Shown here piece after piece: positions 11,966-23,639 of a stretch of 64,000 bases of DNA. This DNA comes from Hanleya hanleyi (Eukaryota; Mollusca; Polyplacophora; Lepidopleurida; Hanleyidae). The notes under the pieces are model-generated. The model was not told where the DNA came from and searched no databases. It was given only the letters and a program-made list of their open reading frames with translations. The translations under genes and the position numbers were made by a program. The DNA is taken from positions 1 to 64,000 of the forward strand of contig JAVTVY010017454.1 of assembly GCA_036873755.1 (NCBI GenBank). The letters are read 5' to 3'. The number at the start of each line of letters is the position of its first letter. Within the stretch, counting starts at the first letter, position 1.

Positions 11966-13139
11966 CGAAAACATAACACTATCCAAACGTTCTGCCTTGA
12001 CGTTGGCTTTCAGAAATAATTTTCCGTAATTAAATAAAACACGTTTCGGTGTTTTCTCTATGAACGATTTTGTTGTGTATTCTTTAGTTCTGAGTTAACC
12101 AATCACTGGTATGAAAATACACTCTCAAATGCAACCAAAGGCTATGAAACACACACGTCGACATAATTATCTAACTTTCGTGCGAACATCCGTTGTAACT
12201 CAGTTTTTCAACTGTTTCCATTAGTACTGCAAACGGCATTATATGTAAGAGCCTATTTTCTTCGCGAAGTAACAGATTAATTTCTGTGGTTAATATGGAT
12301 TACACGAAAGTTGTAGACTTAGTATCGACTGTCGGAACGGTCAGCGCTTTTGTCAGATATGTGATCAGGTAAAATAGCGAATATATTTTCCTCGAGATGT
12401 CCTCGGTAAATTCACAATAAAAACGAGTAAGGGATAATAATGAAGGTGGCAATACCTCTGAGCCCTATCACGATTCCATTATTCATTAATTCATTTCCAT
12501 TTTGCCTCACGAAGTCTAATGAAAATGATCTGATTGGAGAAGCAGAATTTCATTAGATTTGAAAGAACATAGAAATGATATGAAAACAATCCGTGCTATA
12601 TTGTTCAGAAAAACATTTCGTATTTTGCTGGATATATAACATGTCTCTGGAGATTTCTCTGTGTTCTTTATGGATTAGCCTTGATCCGCGGCGTCTTGTG
12701 ACAAACGTTATATACAGTGTATCTGCAACCACAAAATATCTGACTTCGGTTTATATCCCTAATCAGAAAAACTGTTTAATTACTTATCAGCAAAATAGTT
12801 GTACAATAGAAATAGACGTATGCAATAAGTATATGCCTTTAATATTACTGTTCCGTTGAATGTCGGCATTGTGTTGAGGTAATTGAGTGGTTATATCTAA
12901 AATATTGTCCAGATTTCTTCACGATTGCAGTGTTGTAATGTTCTTGTATTGGTCGCTCTCTAATCTTACACGTTTCAACCCCTACCTCCGCATCGGAATC
13001 GGGTTAGGATCTGGTACGCTAGGTGAAAGTTTATACAAGAGACTTTGTCAAATCTATCTACAATTATCAACCTTCTGCTGTTCCAGAAATTATTTAAATG
13101 ATTAGCAGTAAATTACAAGCAAAAGTAATGTATACCGGT
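11966..13139. other. Unassigned sequence before LINE 2
   Basis: AT-rich, no recognisable gene. The frame 12593-12859 (88 aa) has no domain. The composition becomes more GC-rich from about 13140, taken as the approximate 5' edge of the next LINE. Confidence 0.4.
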
Positions 13140-13391
13140 TCCACTTCCTGAAAAACGTGCAGTTGTGTTGACCAAAGAATAACGTAAAACGCGTAGAATC
13201 GGAACAACAAACGCATGTACTGATTAATCGACCCCCCTATTGTTTCACGGAGTCCAAGCGAAAACAACAGCTGCGGACCACAATGGCACGAGTGGAGGCT
13301 TTCTCATGACGAAAACACGTGTGATTATCTCACCTGTACACCTCGAGAGAGCTGTGATTACACGACGTCAACATCAACTATTCATGCACGA

Positions 13392-14663
13392 ATGGATATG
13401 TTACAACGCCTGAAGAATCTGCCTAGAATAACTTTCATCGACACGCTTTTGAGAGAAACAAAAAACAGCATTTGTGAACTAGAAATGATCAAATTGGACC
13501 TTTTCCAACAGGCCAAAATGAAGGATCATTTTCCTTGCAAAGAAGGTGAACTGAAAAAGAGACTTGAGCCCCGCTCCAAAAATGGTATTTCGCTGGGGAG
13601 TAAATTGGCCAAAGACTGTTATATTCTATTTCGGGCGGCAGAAGGCGAATATAGTGAGGATCTGTACGATGTCATCGGCCTACCGAAAGGAAAGAAAACA
13701 GCCGCACGTAGCAACACAGAGACAGAAAATGTCGACATAACTCAGCCGGACCTCTCCAAATTTGTAAAAGAAAACCTGACCAAGCTATTCAGAGACATGC
13801 ATAGCCTCCGTGGTGAGAAAAGCGCTGAAATTGAAGGAATCTTGGTCAATATGAAAAATCTGCAAGACGCAAAAATAAAGAACTCAAATCAAATCATTAA
13901 TCTACAAAAGGAAATCAAGATTTTGAAGTCAATAAACAGTGACATGAAAGACAAAAGTAAATCAGACAGCGAGACCATGGCAGGTCTAAAGCGCCAAATT
14001 GACCGACTACAGGCGCAACTCTCTGCGACTTCAAGTCAGATCGAAGAAGCGCAACTAGAAAATGAAAAATTGGATGAAACAAACAGAAGCAACCTAAAAC
14101 TGATTAGTGATATGACAACTGCCGTCATGCAGATTAAAGCGAAATGTGGAAACACAGATAAAAGCATCGAAATATTAAAATGTGAATTACAGAAATGCTC
14201 TGAGAAGTCCTCTGATGCCTTCAACATGTCCAATAGATTGAACACTGAGCAATGCGATGGAACTACTGCTCTGAAAAATTCGATGAAATTACTGAAAGAT
14301 AAAGTGAAAGGACTGGAAGACGACGTCAACACGGCGGACAGGAACAGCAGAAGCTGCATCAACTCCACTACTGAACTCAGAAAGCAGCTCTCTAAACTAG
14401 AAAAAGATATAAAATCTGTTACTAAAAAACCTAGTGACCGAACATTCGCCAAAGTCTGTACTGTGTATCAAGATCCTGGGAAGCACGCTGATCGACGCGA
14501 CAGTGTAAACGCGGTACAAGTGTCTAATCCTGCTCAACCTCAGTTAGTGATCAACGTGGATGACACCGGTGAAATCATGAACAGCAAGCAAACAGAAATT
14601 CCAGAATCGGCTACATGCGACATCCGTACAAACAAGCTCGACAGAAAAAGGCGAAAAGCGTAA
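13392..14663 (+). pseudogene. LINE ORF1, coiled-coil part
   Basis: 423 residues starting MDMLQRLKNLP. From roughly residue 120 to 350 it is a long, heptad-like, Lys/Glu/Ser/Gln-rich segment (for example LQKEIKILKSINSDMKDKSK) expected to form a coiled coil. LINE ORF1 proteins use such segments to oligomerise on element RNA. No CCHC zinc knuckle is present. The frame ends in a basic KLDRKRRKA tail at 14663. The family's C-terminal RNA-binding-like domain follows in other frames (14737-15029), so the stop is probably produced by a frameshift. The long open frame rules out a chance ORF. Confidence 0.75.
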
Positions 14664-14736
14664 TGATACCACCTGACATGTACGTGCCGAATCTCAACAA
14701 CGCGCGATCGAAGTACACTTTCCCAGATCGAATTGT

Positions 14737-15029
14737 ATGACCAGTACTGCAAAGGAATTCAAAGGTGTAGTGCAACGTAAAGTTTCGAGATTCTATGTCG
14801 GCGGAATCGACAAACATAATTCGTGTGAAAGTGCTATGCGCACTTGCAAGAAGCGGGCGTGCGCGTTACTTTTCTGCGCTATTTCGACCGAGAACACAGG
14901 AGAACAGCATCTGCGCAGCTGAATGTGGTAGCTGAAGTTGTCTCAAGTCGAGATTTTTGGCCTGAAGGTATTTTTATGAAAAAGTGGCTTCCTTGGGCTG
15001 TATTTAGAAATGAAAAAAATGACCACTAA
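14737..15029 (+). pseudogene. LINE ORF1 C-terminal domain, frameshifted
   Basis: Two overlapping frames together encode one domain. The first (from 14737) reads KVSRFYVGGIDKHNSCESAM. A shift near 14840 leads to a second frame reading QEAGVRVTFLRYF, SAQLNVVAEVVSSRDFWPEG and KKWLPWAVFRNEKNDH, then stop at 15029. The order VGGI, GVRVTF, SA-LNV, FWPEG, W resembles the RRM-like C-terminal domain of ORF1-type proteins common in invertebrate LINEs (recalled, not searched). The stop lies 20 bases inside ORF2. Confidence 0.65.
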
Positions 15030-16836
15030 GCTGATGAATGTAATGTGCTGGAATGCAGACGGGATTATGTCTGCAACTCCCTATCTCATAGACTGCCTCC
15101 TGTCTTACAATATTCACCTGTGCGCTTTAGCTGAACACTGGTTACGGGAGATAAACATCCAGTTCTTGGATTCTATTCACAGAGAATATAAGGCTATATC
15201 AAAATCAGTGTGTGAAGTGAACCCTTACCAGTATCGCTGTAGTGTGAGGGGCGGTGTGGCACTGTTATATCACACAGAACTGAATGTAACAGAAATAGAA
15301 GTAGACTGCAGTCGGATTGTGGGAGCCGAAATCCAATTGGCAAATAATTCATATGTGTATTGCTTCGCTGTGTATTTGCCTGCAACGTCTAGACCTTTTG
15401 AAGTGTTCTGTGAATGTGTAGAAACGCTAAAAATGATTAACTCGGTGTATGCACCGAAAGGGGAGATAGTGATTCTGGGAGACTTCAATGTCAAAGTTAA
15501 AGGACCTCGGTATAGTTTTGTGGACGATGCGAGAACAATGTGTTTCGAGGAGTTCCTCACTAGTGTGAATATGCTCTCCATGCATATACAAGAATTTGGC
15601 CAGGGGCCCGTGAAGACATTTGTGCCTGTTACCGGACACTCTACAGCCATTGACCATATTCTTGTTAACCGTGGTACGTTGGATCTCGTAAGAAATTGCA
15701 CAGTATTAGACAACCAAGTCTTAAATGTGTCCGAGCATCTTCCTATCATCTGTACTATTAAATTTAATACACTGACAACACCGATGTTCCGACAAAAGAA
15801 ACCCTCGTGGAAAAAAGCTATCGCTGTTAACAAGACAGGAGATTACGAGTCAGCGTTAGCAGATTTACTACAAAATATTCCTCTGCCATCCGAAGAGATG
15901 AGGGATTCGAGTGCGATAGAAATGTATTACCAACAAATAGTGAGATGCCTTCGCGAAGCTGCAGATCAAACGATACCGGTTACGCAATACAGAACACACT
16001 TAAAGCCATACTGGAACAACGTATTACGGGATTCACATCAGTATATGAAACGAACTCGTTCTGTGTGGTTAAGTGAAGGGAGACCGAGGGGTGTAGACTA
16101 CGAGTCATACAGGGAATATAAAGAATCAAAATCCACATTTAGAAAGCATATGAGACGGTCATTCGACGAATATGTATCTGCTCAGCTAAGTGAAATAGAC
16201 AAGTCTAGTGATGTTGACAACGATCTATTCTGGACGCTGTATAACAACCGTAAAGGCAACAACAGGCAATTACAATCGGGAATAGAGCATGATGGACAAA
16301 TTATCAGAGATACAAATTTAGCTTGTGAAGCATGGGCAGCTCATTTCGAACAGTTGTATTGCGAAAGTTCCAACGATATCTTTGATGCGGACTTTAAAAA
16401 TAAAATAGAAGAAAAAGTGAAGACTTTAAGCAAAGAACAGAACAAAGAACAAAAGCCTGAAGATGAAAACATGGTGCCATACTTTACTAGTGACGATTTG
16501 AAAACAAAATGTAGCAAACTGAAGAACAATAAAGCCACCGGGTTCGATGGAATTGCCTACGAACATCTAAAGTTTGACGGTGATGCTCTTTACAAACACT
16601 TAGCTCGCCTGTTTAATCTGGTTATGAAGTCAGAACATATATTAGCAGACTGGAAAAGGGGAGTGTTAATAACGTTGTACAAGGGAAACCGGAAACCGAG
16701 ACAGAGTCCGAACAGTTACCGTGGAATAACCCTTCTGTCAAATTATTTGAAATGGCTCTCGCCGACGATCTATGTGATTTCTTTGACTCTGATATGTTTC
16801 CGTACAGACAACAAATGGCGTATCAAACAGGCCTGA
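15010..16836 (+). pseudogene. LINE ORF2: endonuclease and start of RT
   Basis: 608 residues. The N-terminal endonuclease fold shows VMCWNADGI (11-19), AEHWLRE (41-47, catalytic Glu), GGVALLYH (81-88), VILGDFNVKV (154-163), AIDHILVN (213-220) and SEHLPII (241-247), where the usual Asp of SDH is Glu. A linker follows, then RT fingers: NNKATGFDGIAYEHL, ADWKRGVLITLYKGN, NSYRGITLLSNYLK. After that the correct frame shifts, and the last 25 or so residues here are out of frame. The start ATG overlaps the end of ORF1 by 20 bases and is followed by a second in-frame ATG three codons on. Confidence 0.85.
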
Positions 16837-17612
16837 GTAGTTTGTACGCATCTTTCAATTTACAAGAGTGCATCAACCATAATTTAGAGAGAGGAGAAAG
16901 TGTGTATTCCGTGTTCCTCGATAGTGCCAAAGCTTTCGATTGTGTGTGGCATAGTGGACTGTTGTATAAGTTACACGAGAGAGGCATACAAGGAAAACAT
17001 TGGAGAATCTTCAAGAATATTTATACTGATATGAAAAGTTGTGTGTCCTATAACGGTACCCTATCGCGTTGGTTTAATATGGAACGCGGAATCAGACAGG
17101 GCAGTGCATTGTCAGCCAAACTATATTTAGTTTTCATTGACGAACTTCTGCGAAATATAGAGACTTCGGGCGAGGGTGCAATGATCATGGATATTTCAGC
17201 TAACGTACCTACTCAAGCTGACGATATCTGCTTAACTAGCATAAGATGGAGGGGTATGTGTGTTATGTTGAATATTTGCGAAACTTACAGTATATTGTGG
17301 AGATTCCTATTCAACGCAACGAAAACACTGAGAATGACATTTTCATCCAAAATAACGCGGCCCATTAACCAGACACTGAAGCTATACGGAGAAACAATAC
17401 CCTGCATGGACGAAACAACCCATGTGGGCATCGCACTGGCAAGCAATGGTGTTTCGTTCAACCGTACCAAAGACGCGTGTACTACCTTAAAATCTGTCAC
17501 CATGTCCCTTTTGAAATCCGGAGTGCATCCGAAGGCCCTCGGTCCTCTAACGAGTGCCCGAATCACACAACAGACTGCCTATGCTAAAGCCCTGTATGGC
17601 TGTGAATTGTAG
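16752..17612 (+). pseudogene. LINE ORF2: RT palm and thumb, after frameshift
   Basis: Continues the RT in a new frame. Blocks seen are QTGLSSLYASFNLQECI, the SVFLDSAKAFDCVWHSGLLYKL block (catalytic Asp), MERGIRQGSALSAKLYLVFIDEL, and QADDICLTS at the xADD active site. Here Gln stands where Tyr, Phe or another residue is usual. Some LINE lineages vary at this position, so it need not be a defect. A TAG stop at 17610-17612 interrupts the same frame, which resumes at 17637, so this is probably a CAG-to-TAG nonsense change. Confidence 0.85.
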
Positions 17613-17636
17613 ACCGTATCAAACACTGAGAAATTA

Positions 17637-17930
17637 ATGTTGGAGAGGGCACATCGGTGGGTTACCAAATCGATCCAAGGATTCCCTAAATTAACCAGGT
17701 CTGACATGTGCGTTAGTCTTCTTGGCTGGACTTCTATTGAAGGTTACATAGACAGAAAGAAATTATTATTCCTCGGAAGACTGTGTAGACTTGAGAACAA
17801 GAGACTGCCTAAAATCATATTTTTAACGAGACTGTACTCTTTCATGTTAAACCCCGCTAACGAAACTCAGCTGGGCTTTGTTCCTGACATTATGAAAATT
17901 CTAGAAAAATATAACCTGAGGACGTTTTAG
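17637..17930 (+). pseudogene. LINE ORF2: C-terminal segment 1
   Basis: Same frame as 16752-17612, separated by one stop. It encodes LERAHRWVTKSIQGFP, then LLGWTSIEGYIDRKKLLFLGRLCRL, the post-RT helical region typical of this LINE type. Another frameshift lies between 17930 and 17984. Confidence 0.75.
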
Positions 17931-17983
17931 TAGAGTATACCGACTGTAGTAATTTTCCATCAACCGAGAGATGGAAAAGAATC

Positions 17984-18466
17984 GTGTCCAGTGCCATACG
18001 GACGTTTGAGGAGCGTATGTGGTTGGGAAGAATGGAACTAGACTCTGATTTTAATAGATTTGTAGAAGTGCACAACAAACTGGTACCGTCCGTCTGGTGG
18101 CAGCTGGCGAGACGGTATCCGCAACACAAAGACTCTATACATTATCTAATGACTCTGATAATTACGGTGCGAGAAATGGATCAAAACGGACTGTGTCACA
18201 TATGTGGAAAGCTGTATTCTGATGTTTTAGAACACATAGTATTGTCTTGTGATAAGACGGCAAAAATACGAGATAGATTATGGTGTTCTTTCTTGAATAT
18301 TAGTGATATCAACTTTAGTGTATATTTGCATGGTTTAGATGATTGGGACCTTTTACATGTGTTGTTGGGTGGTCCACTACAGTATGACATAGCAGATGAA
18401 TACGACGATTTCAGAATTAACTGTGTGAAAAGTATCAACGAAATGAAAAGTCAGTATTATCAGTAG
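17984..18466 (+). pseudogene. LINE ORF2: C-terminal segment 2 with zinc knuckle
   Basis: 160 residues in a third frame, containing CHICGKLYSDVLEHIVLSC, a C-x2-C-x9-H-x4-C arrangement. This kind of C-terminal zinc knuckle closes ORF2 in several LINE clades and is thought to bind nucleic acid. The frame ends at 18466, taken as the natural ORF2 stop. Confidence 0.75.
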
Positions 18467-18477
18467 CACTGTTCTTT

Positions 18478-19075
18478 AATTCTTAATTATCGGTGACATT
18501 ATATTGCGAAATTGCTGACGACTGATCTGCGACATTCATGCCCACTGTAAAGTAATTGAGGTCAGTACCTAAAATGTATCTAAAAATGTATTTAAATTAA
18601 CTATGTATAAAATATAAACGAAATGGAAAAAGTGTCATGGCAAGCAAAGTGGGAATCTTATAAGAAAAGGCATAAAAAAAACTGTATCTCATTGCGCTTG
18701 TTCCATTGAACATAATTATTTACCCATGTATGTATACATATATTATCGGTTTTATTGTTATCTAAACGTCAATTATCGGTGAAATTGGATAGTTATGTTC
18801 CAGACGACTCTGATCTGTGGCATACATACCAACTGCAAAAATATTGCAGGACTGTACTTATAATGTATATAAAACTATATTTATATTAACTGTTTGAAAT
18901 ATACACGCCATGGAAAACGTTAATGACAAGCAAAGTGCGCATCTTATAAGAAAAGGAAAAAAAACTGTATCTCATTGCGCTTGTTTCATTGAACTTATTT
19001 ATTTACTCATGTATGTACATACACCATTCATGCTCTCCAGAAGGAGGAATAAAGATTATAATAATAGTAATGGCA
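18478..19075 (+). repeat. LINE 2 3' UTR with internal duplication and tail
   Basis: Two diverged units of about 290 bp (18480-18770 and 18771-19070) share 'aattatcggtga', 'gactctgatctg / gactgatctg', 'atcttataagaaaagg' and 'ctgtatctcattgcgcttgt'. The element ends in 'ggaataaagattataataatag'. A duplicated 3' UTR is common where the RT machinery recognises the 3' end. Confidence 0.7.
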
Positions 19076-19559
19076 GTTGACGCCTATGAACACAGTTGGA
19101 CACTCCAACTAATCATTTACCTCCTCGATGAGCCAGACAGTAATCAGGCTTTGATATCCGGCCTAACAGCCTCCAGTTATCGGACGTGGGAGAAGTCAGA
19201 TGCTGTGTTCATTTACCAAATTACATCCAACCATTTATTTCTATTGATGTCAGTTAGAGACACTCGAGTAAGCGTGGCTAGATGAGCTGTTCAGGTCACC
19301 AGTCAGTCTCTCACTCATGGAACCCTTTTAATGATTTGACAATTAAACAAACTTAAATGATTGAACCTCGACAGTATTTATCCCTCGATCTCTGTTATTG
19401 AATAGCATGCGGAATGGACAGAGTTGGTCTAAATAGAGTTACCGTATTAGTGGTTGTTGAATGAGATTTCTCATATTAGCAGACGATTCCAGGAATGTAT
19501 GACACATGAAGTAGCAATGCGTGAAATCCACCGCAGTCATCAATATTTCATTGTGTATT
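19076..19559. other. Unassigned sequence
   Basis: No gene or clear repeat seen between LINE 2 and the SINE cluster. Confidence 0.4.
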
Positions 19560-19569
19560 ATACTCGACA

Positions 19570-19745
19570 GGTACTGGACAGTATTTTCGTTATTTTGGGA
19601 TTATACTATCTTAGTATAGCACATATACTGGTGCAGAAAATTGGTCGATTCCAGCGCGGAATTCGAGCCAGCAACACCCAGAGTAAGGCACCTAATTGCT
19701 ACTACTAAATGTTGGCGATCTAAACCACTCGGGCAACGGGCGTCC
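19570..19745 (-). mobile_element. tRNA-derived SINE, copy A
   Basis: On the minus strand the head carries an A-box-like 'ttgcccgagtggtttag' and a degenerate B box 'ggctcgaattcc'. The body then shows 'cagaaaatt-', 'ctatactaagatagt' and 'aacgaaaatactgt'. It is the same family as copies B and C. Confidence 0.7.
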
Positions 19746-19761
19746 CACAAAAATAGAAGGT

Positions 19762-20035
19762 AGCAGACCGGTAATCTTGAAAGCGAACATACGGTACCCC
19801 TCTGGTGGTTGTAGTGACACAGCTACCACAGCTGAATACATAGGAAGATATTTTTGTCATCTAGAAGTGATCACATGACAGTATTTTCGTTATTTTGAGA
19901 TTACACTATCTTAGTATAGCACAGATTTTAGTGCAGAAAATTGATCTATCCCGAGCGGGATTCGAACCAGCGACCCCCAGAGTAAGGCACCTAATCGCCA
20001 GCACTATATGTCGGCGATCTTAACCACTATGTATT
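19762..20035 (-). mobile_element. tRNA-derived SINE, copy B
   Basis: Minus-strand copy with B box 'ggttcgaatcccg' and the family body ('tgtgctatactaagatagt', 'gtgatcac', 'atatcttcctatgtattcag', 'ttcgctttcaag'). It lies head-to-head with copy C. Confidence 0.75.
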
Positions 20036-20087
20036 CAGCTATTGGATATTGTATTCAGCTATTATAAGCTACGGTACCTCATATGTC

Positions 20088-20400
20088 TTGGGGTGGCCCG
20101 TTGGCCGACTGGTTTAGATTGCCGACATATAGTGCTGGCCATTAGGTGCCTTAGTCTGGGGTTCGCTGGTTCGAATCCCGCTCGGAACTCGAGCAATTTT
20201 CTGCACTAGAATCTCTGCTATATTAAGACATTGTAATCCCAATATAACGAAAATACTGTTACATGGTCACTTTCTAAATGACAAAAATATCTTCCTATGT
20301 ATTCAGCTATAGAAGCTGTGTCACGACCATCAGAGAGGTACTGTATGTTCGCTTTCAAGAACAAAAATATCTTCCTGGGTACTTGACAGTCAATTCTTAT
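20088..20400 (+). mobile_element. tRNA-derived SINE, copy C
   Basis: Begins 'ggtggcccgttggccgactg' with an A box, then B box 'ggttcgaatcccg' near 20168. The body is shared with A and B through 'gctttcaag' near 20355. It shows RNA polymerase III-type promoter boxes. Copies B and C form an inverted pair with a spacer of about 55 bp. Confidence 0.75.
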
Positions 20401-20454
20401 CAACTTGTTTCTTATTGACTTAACAGGGATGGATCCATAGGTGACACAGACTCA

Positions 20455-20645
20455 TTAGCTTCATCCAGTTTATGTTCGTATTCGCATTTCCAATATACAG
20501 AGAGCCACCGAGGCAGATGATTTTGGCTTAGAAGACATTAATGACAATAAAACCTTGCCCATTTTATGACATTTCATTAAGATTGTAATGAACTTCGCTT
20601 TTTAATTACAGGCAGATTCCCGTCACAGATGCACTGGTGCTGATG
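20455..20645 (+). repeat. Dispersed repeat fragment
   Basis: Shares 'agacattaatgacaataaa' and 'tatgacatttcat-aga' blocks with 31725-31785 and 32725-32785. It is an old, unclassified dispersed repeat. Confidence 0.45.
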
Positions 20646-20984
20646 GGAACGTATCAGCTAGAACATTGAAGCCGATACTGGAAAACTGAGAGAAATTTCA
20701 TAAACAAAATGACTCTCGCTGAAGTTTTCTGAAGAGGAACCCAGTTTGTATTGAGTCAGTTTAGTTGATCGACCATGCTCGACTGGGTTTATGTCGCTAT
20801 ATAATCAAATACATGTTTGTTAGCGCTTTCGTTATTTGAGTGTTGGATAATGCATATCGGGACATAATCGTTAAGAGTAATGCAATCCAACGAATATAAA
20901 TCCCGTTTTAATTTATCCAGGACGTCTCGATGTATACGTTGTGGTGCTCCATTTAAGAGCCATGTGAATGAGTACAGCATCGCT

Positions 20985-21295
20985 AACTCTAACTCAGTTC
21001 TCTATGTAATGTCTCACCATTCCTGTATAACTGTTCTAACTCTAACTCAGTTCTCTATGTAATGTCTCACCATTCCTGCATAACTGTTCTAACTCTAACT
21101 CAGTTCTCTATGTAATGTCTCACCATTCCTGTATAACTGTTCTAACTGTAACTCAGTTCTCTATGTAATGTCTCACTATTCCTGCATAACTGTTCTAACT
21201 CAGTTCTCTATGTAATGTCTCACCATTCCTGTATAACTGTTCTAACTCTAACTCATTTCTCTATGTAATGTCTCACCATTCCAGTATAACTGTGT
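20985..21295. repeat. 53-bp minisatellite
   Basis: Six tandem units. The landmark 'gttctctatgtaatg' occurs at about 20997, 21050, 21103, 21156, 21203 and (variant) 21256, giving a 53-bp period with one 47-bp unit that lost 'ctctaa'. Divergence between units is low. Confidence 0.9.
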
Positions 21296-21845
21296 GCAAC
21301 TTAGACAAATACAGTCCTGGTTCATCAAGAATTCCGCATCCTTATTTTTAAAAACCTAACTCATAAGATAATATTAGCACCAAACAAGCATAACATAAAA
21401 CTGAATACAAATCACTGGTCATCTTCTTGCACGACAGTGACGGTCAACTGCTTTCAATGATGCCGACACGACAGTATGGTGTTCCTATCTTCGGGGGAGA
21501 ACTTTCCAAAAGAACAACTTATATACCTCTTTGAATCACTGGCCTTTTCTAGTGGTGAAGCCCCATAATTTTACATTATCGAAAAATGCTTGACCCTTCC
21601 CTCTTTCAAGAAGGGAACTTGGGACCATCAGCAATGTCCCTCCAGGCGTTACATATATCGATACTGAAATTTGATTGCTCTTTCATTAGCAATAGCTTTA
21701 GTTAGTTAATACGAATTTAACAACTCGTGATATTGTGCTTCCACTATCTGAGCTTATCGAAATAAATATAATGATTGCCGTGGAAATTACTGCCATTAAA
21801 ATCATAACCTAGATGTAAATATTTTCAAGGCTTTTCGGTCACAAG
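21296..21845. other. Unassigned sequence
   Basis: No recognised feature between the minisatellite and the RT relic. Confidence 0.4.
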
Positions 21846-21849
21846 GTAC

Positions 21850-22105
21850 CAAAATCTCGCCTAGTAGCATTTGCTAGATCCTGTGTTAAATGTGACGATT
21901 TATATCAACGTCACAATACATCATTGCAGAAACTTATAAAACAGGGCTATACCACCAAGCGCCTCCATGTTTCTCAAATTTAGCGAAACATATCGCATGC
22001 TGGTAGCAAAACACGAGCGTTGCGTGCAAAATCTATGGCCTTGCGTTTCGTAACCTGTGTCTAATTTCGCTTGACCTTGAGCATCCTCATGGTGTTCACG
22101 TTGTC
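21850..22105 (+). pseudogene. RT-family C-terminal fragment B
   Basis: Translates as RLVAFARSCVKCDDLYQRH, then NTSLQKLIKQGYTTKRLH, then (after a small deletion) ETYRMLVAKHERCVQNLWPCVS and stop. The following 3' region begins 'gtgtctaattt-cgctt' as in copy A. This uninterrupted copy is what shows that 10256-11476 is an insertion. Confidence 0.7.
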
Positions 22106-23639
22106 ATCATTGTATATAGTGGATCAGTCCTTGTTTTATCAATTTATTTGAACTTTTTTCAAGAAAAGGACGTGTTTCAACAGAATAAACAATATGACTT
22201 CTGAGTATACATGCGGGAATTCCCCGTTGATTACGTCTGTCTATCGAATGTCGACTCATACTTTTCACTGTATGTTCTTACTTTGATTTGTAAACTTTTT
22301 ACGATTGAGTCACGTTACAAAGCAAATCCACATTTAGCATTGATCTCCATAGCAGTGTGACATTTAAAATAAAGTGATTTAGACCGGATTAGCTACTTCC
22401 TGTTTTTATCATTACCTCAAAAATATTAGCAAACCAATCCAAATGAAGAAATGTTGGCGGATGATATTAATCTCTAACTTACAATCTCTGACGAACTTAG
22501 TTAACATCGATCGGCATAAAATTGTTATAAAAGACCACAGGGCCGAATTATAACAAACTGTACTATGTTGTGGGTAAAAGACCATGGACGGTAAGTAGAA
22601 AAAGGTAAGCACTACTCAAATGCAAACATCGGTTACTTGCAATATAGAAGCCAAATCAGAACTGGAAGATTTAGAACATATTGATGAATATAGTGGACTG
22701 ATGCGAACTGTCGTACCGAACGAAAATGTTTTTCGATTATTCACGCGAAAATTCTTTAATGGACAACGGCTAAATATTTGAATTCTTCTTATCAAAATGC
22801 CTAATGGAAGTAATCGCTTTTGATACAGTGCAATTTCATTTGTGGAATTGTTTCTTCACATTTTCTTACAAAAAAAACTATTAAGGATGATATAGGTAAT
22901 GCAATGACTTGACACGGGGAGAAAGTTTCCGCTCGTATTTATGTGTTTGTAAATTATGCCCAGTTTACCAAGGAAATCAGTGTCATCATTGAGAGTCAAA
23001 AGGAAATGCCATAAAGAAAGCATCTCCTTGTATTTTGTTCCTAAATCATGCACCAAATGGCCGTCATGTTCGCTCTAATGGTGGTGTATTTACCTCTGAT
23101 GTTTTGCACCTACGATAAACCAATGATGACCTGACATGGACAGAACTTTTCCGCTCTTATACGTGCGTTTGGGAATTTTTGCCCTGTTCAGCAAGGAGAC
23201 CGGTATGACAGACAGGATGTTGAGTGTCACTTGCAAGTATAACGCCCGAATTCTTTGAAGCAAATACATGCATAGGTCGTCAGTTCCATATGAATCTAGT
23301 TTACAGCTACAAAGCTATTCACTGCTTCATCCATTCACTGATCATCTACACATGTCTTTTGTAAAGTATAGAAAACTGATTTTGTATTAAAAATTAGGCA
23401 GGGGTATACTGCTGACTCAAAGGACATTAGGTAAATATTAGTACTATACCCGACATTTGCTGGGCAGTCACAAGTTTGTTTCATGACCTAATTGTAAGGC
23501 TCTCGCTTGAAGATATCACCCGGATTCATATGGTAATAAAATACTTGAACAAATACATCTGAACCTGAATGGTCAATTCCCCAGAAAACTTATATTTCGA
23601 TGATTTAGAGAAATGACATAACTTTGAAGCCTAGAGTTA
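22106..23639 (+). repeat. Mostly unassigned, with RT-family 3' fragments
   Basis: A fragment at 22735-22790 reads FDYSRENSLMDNG and stop, matching the terminal coding-like stretch of the RT family. Two weak repeats at about 22910-23010 and 23155-23290 ('tttgccctgttcagcaagga', 'gagtgtcac') resemble each other and 3250-3400. No host gene is visible. Confidence 0.45.

Larger units (their letters stand above)
13140..19075 (+). mobile_element. Two-ORF non-LTR retrotransposon (I/Jockey-like), degenerate
   Basis: About 5.9 kb containing a 5' leader, a coiled-coil ORF1, a frameshifted ORF1 C-terminal domain, an endonuclease/RT ORF2 broken by frameshifts and a stop, a zinc-knuckle C-terminus, a partly duplicated 3' UTR and a 3' end 'gaataaagattataataatag'. 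The 5' boundary is approximate. Unlike the LINE at 5.3-8.3 kb it kept ORF1, so it was inserted nearly full-length and then mutated. Confidence 0.85.

Noticed and set aside
14036..14452. 138-aa minus-strand frame opposite LINE ORF1
   Set aside because: Antisense shadow of the coiled-coil ORF1; Ser/Leu-rich composition is what the complement of Lys/Glu codons gives.
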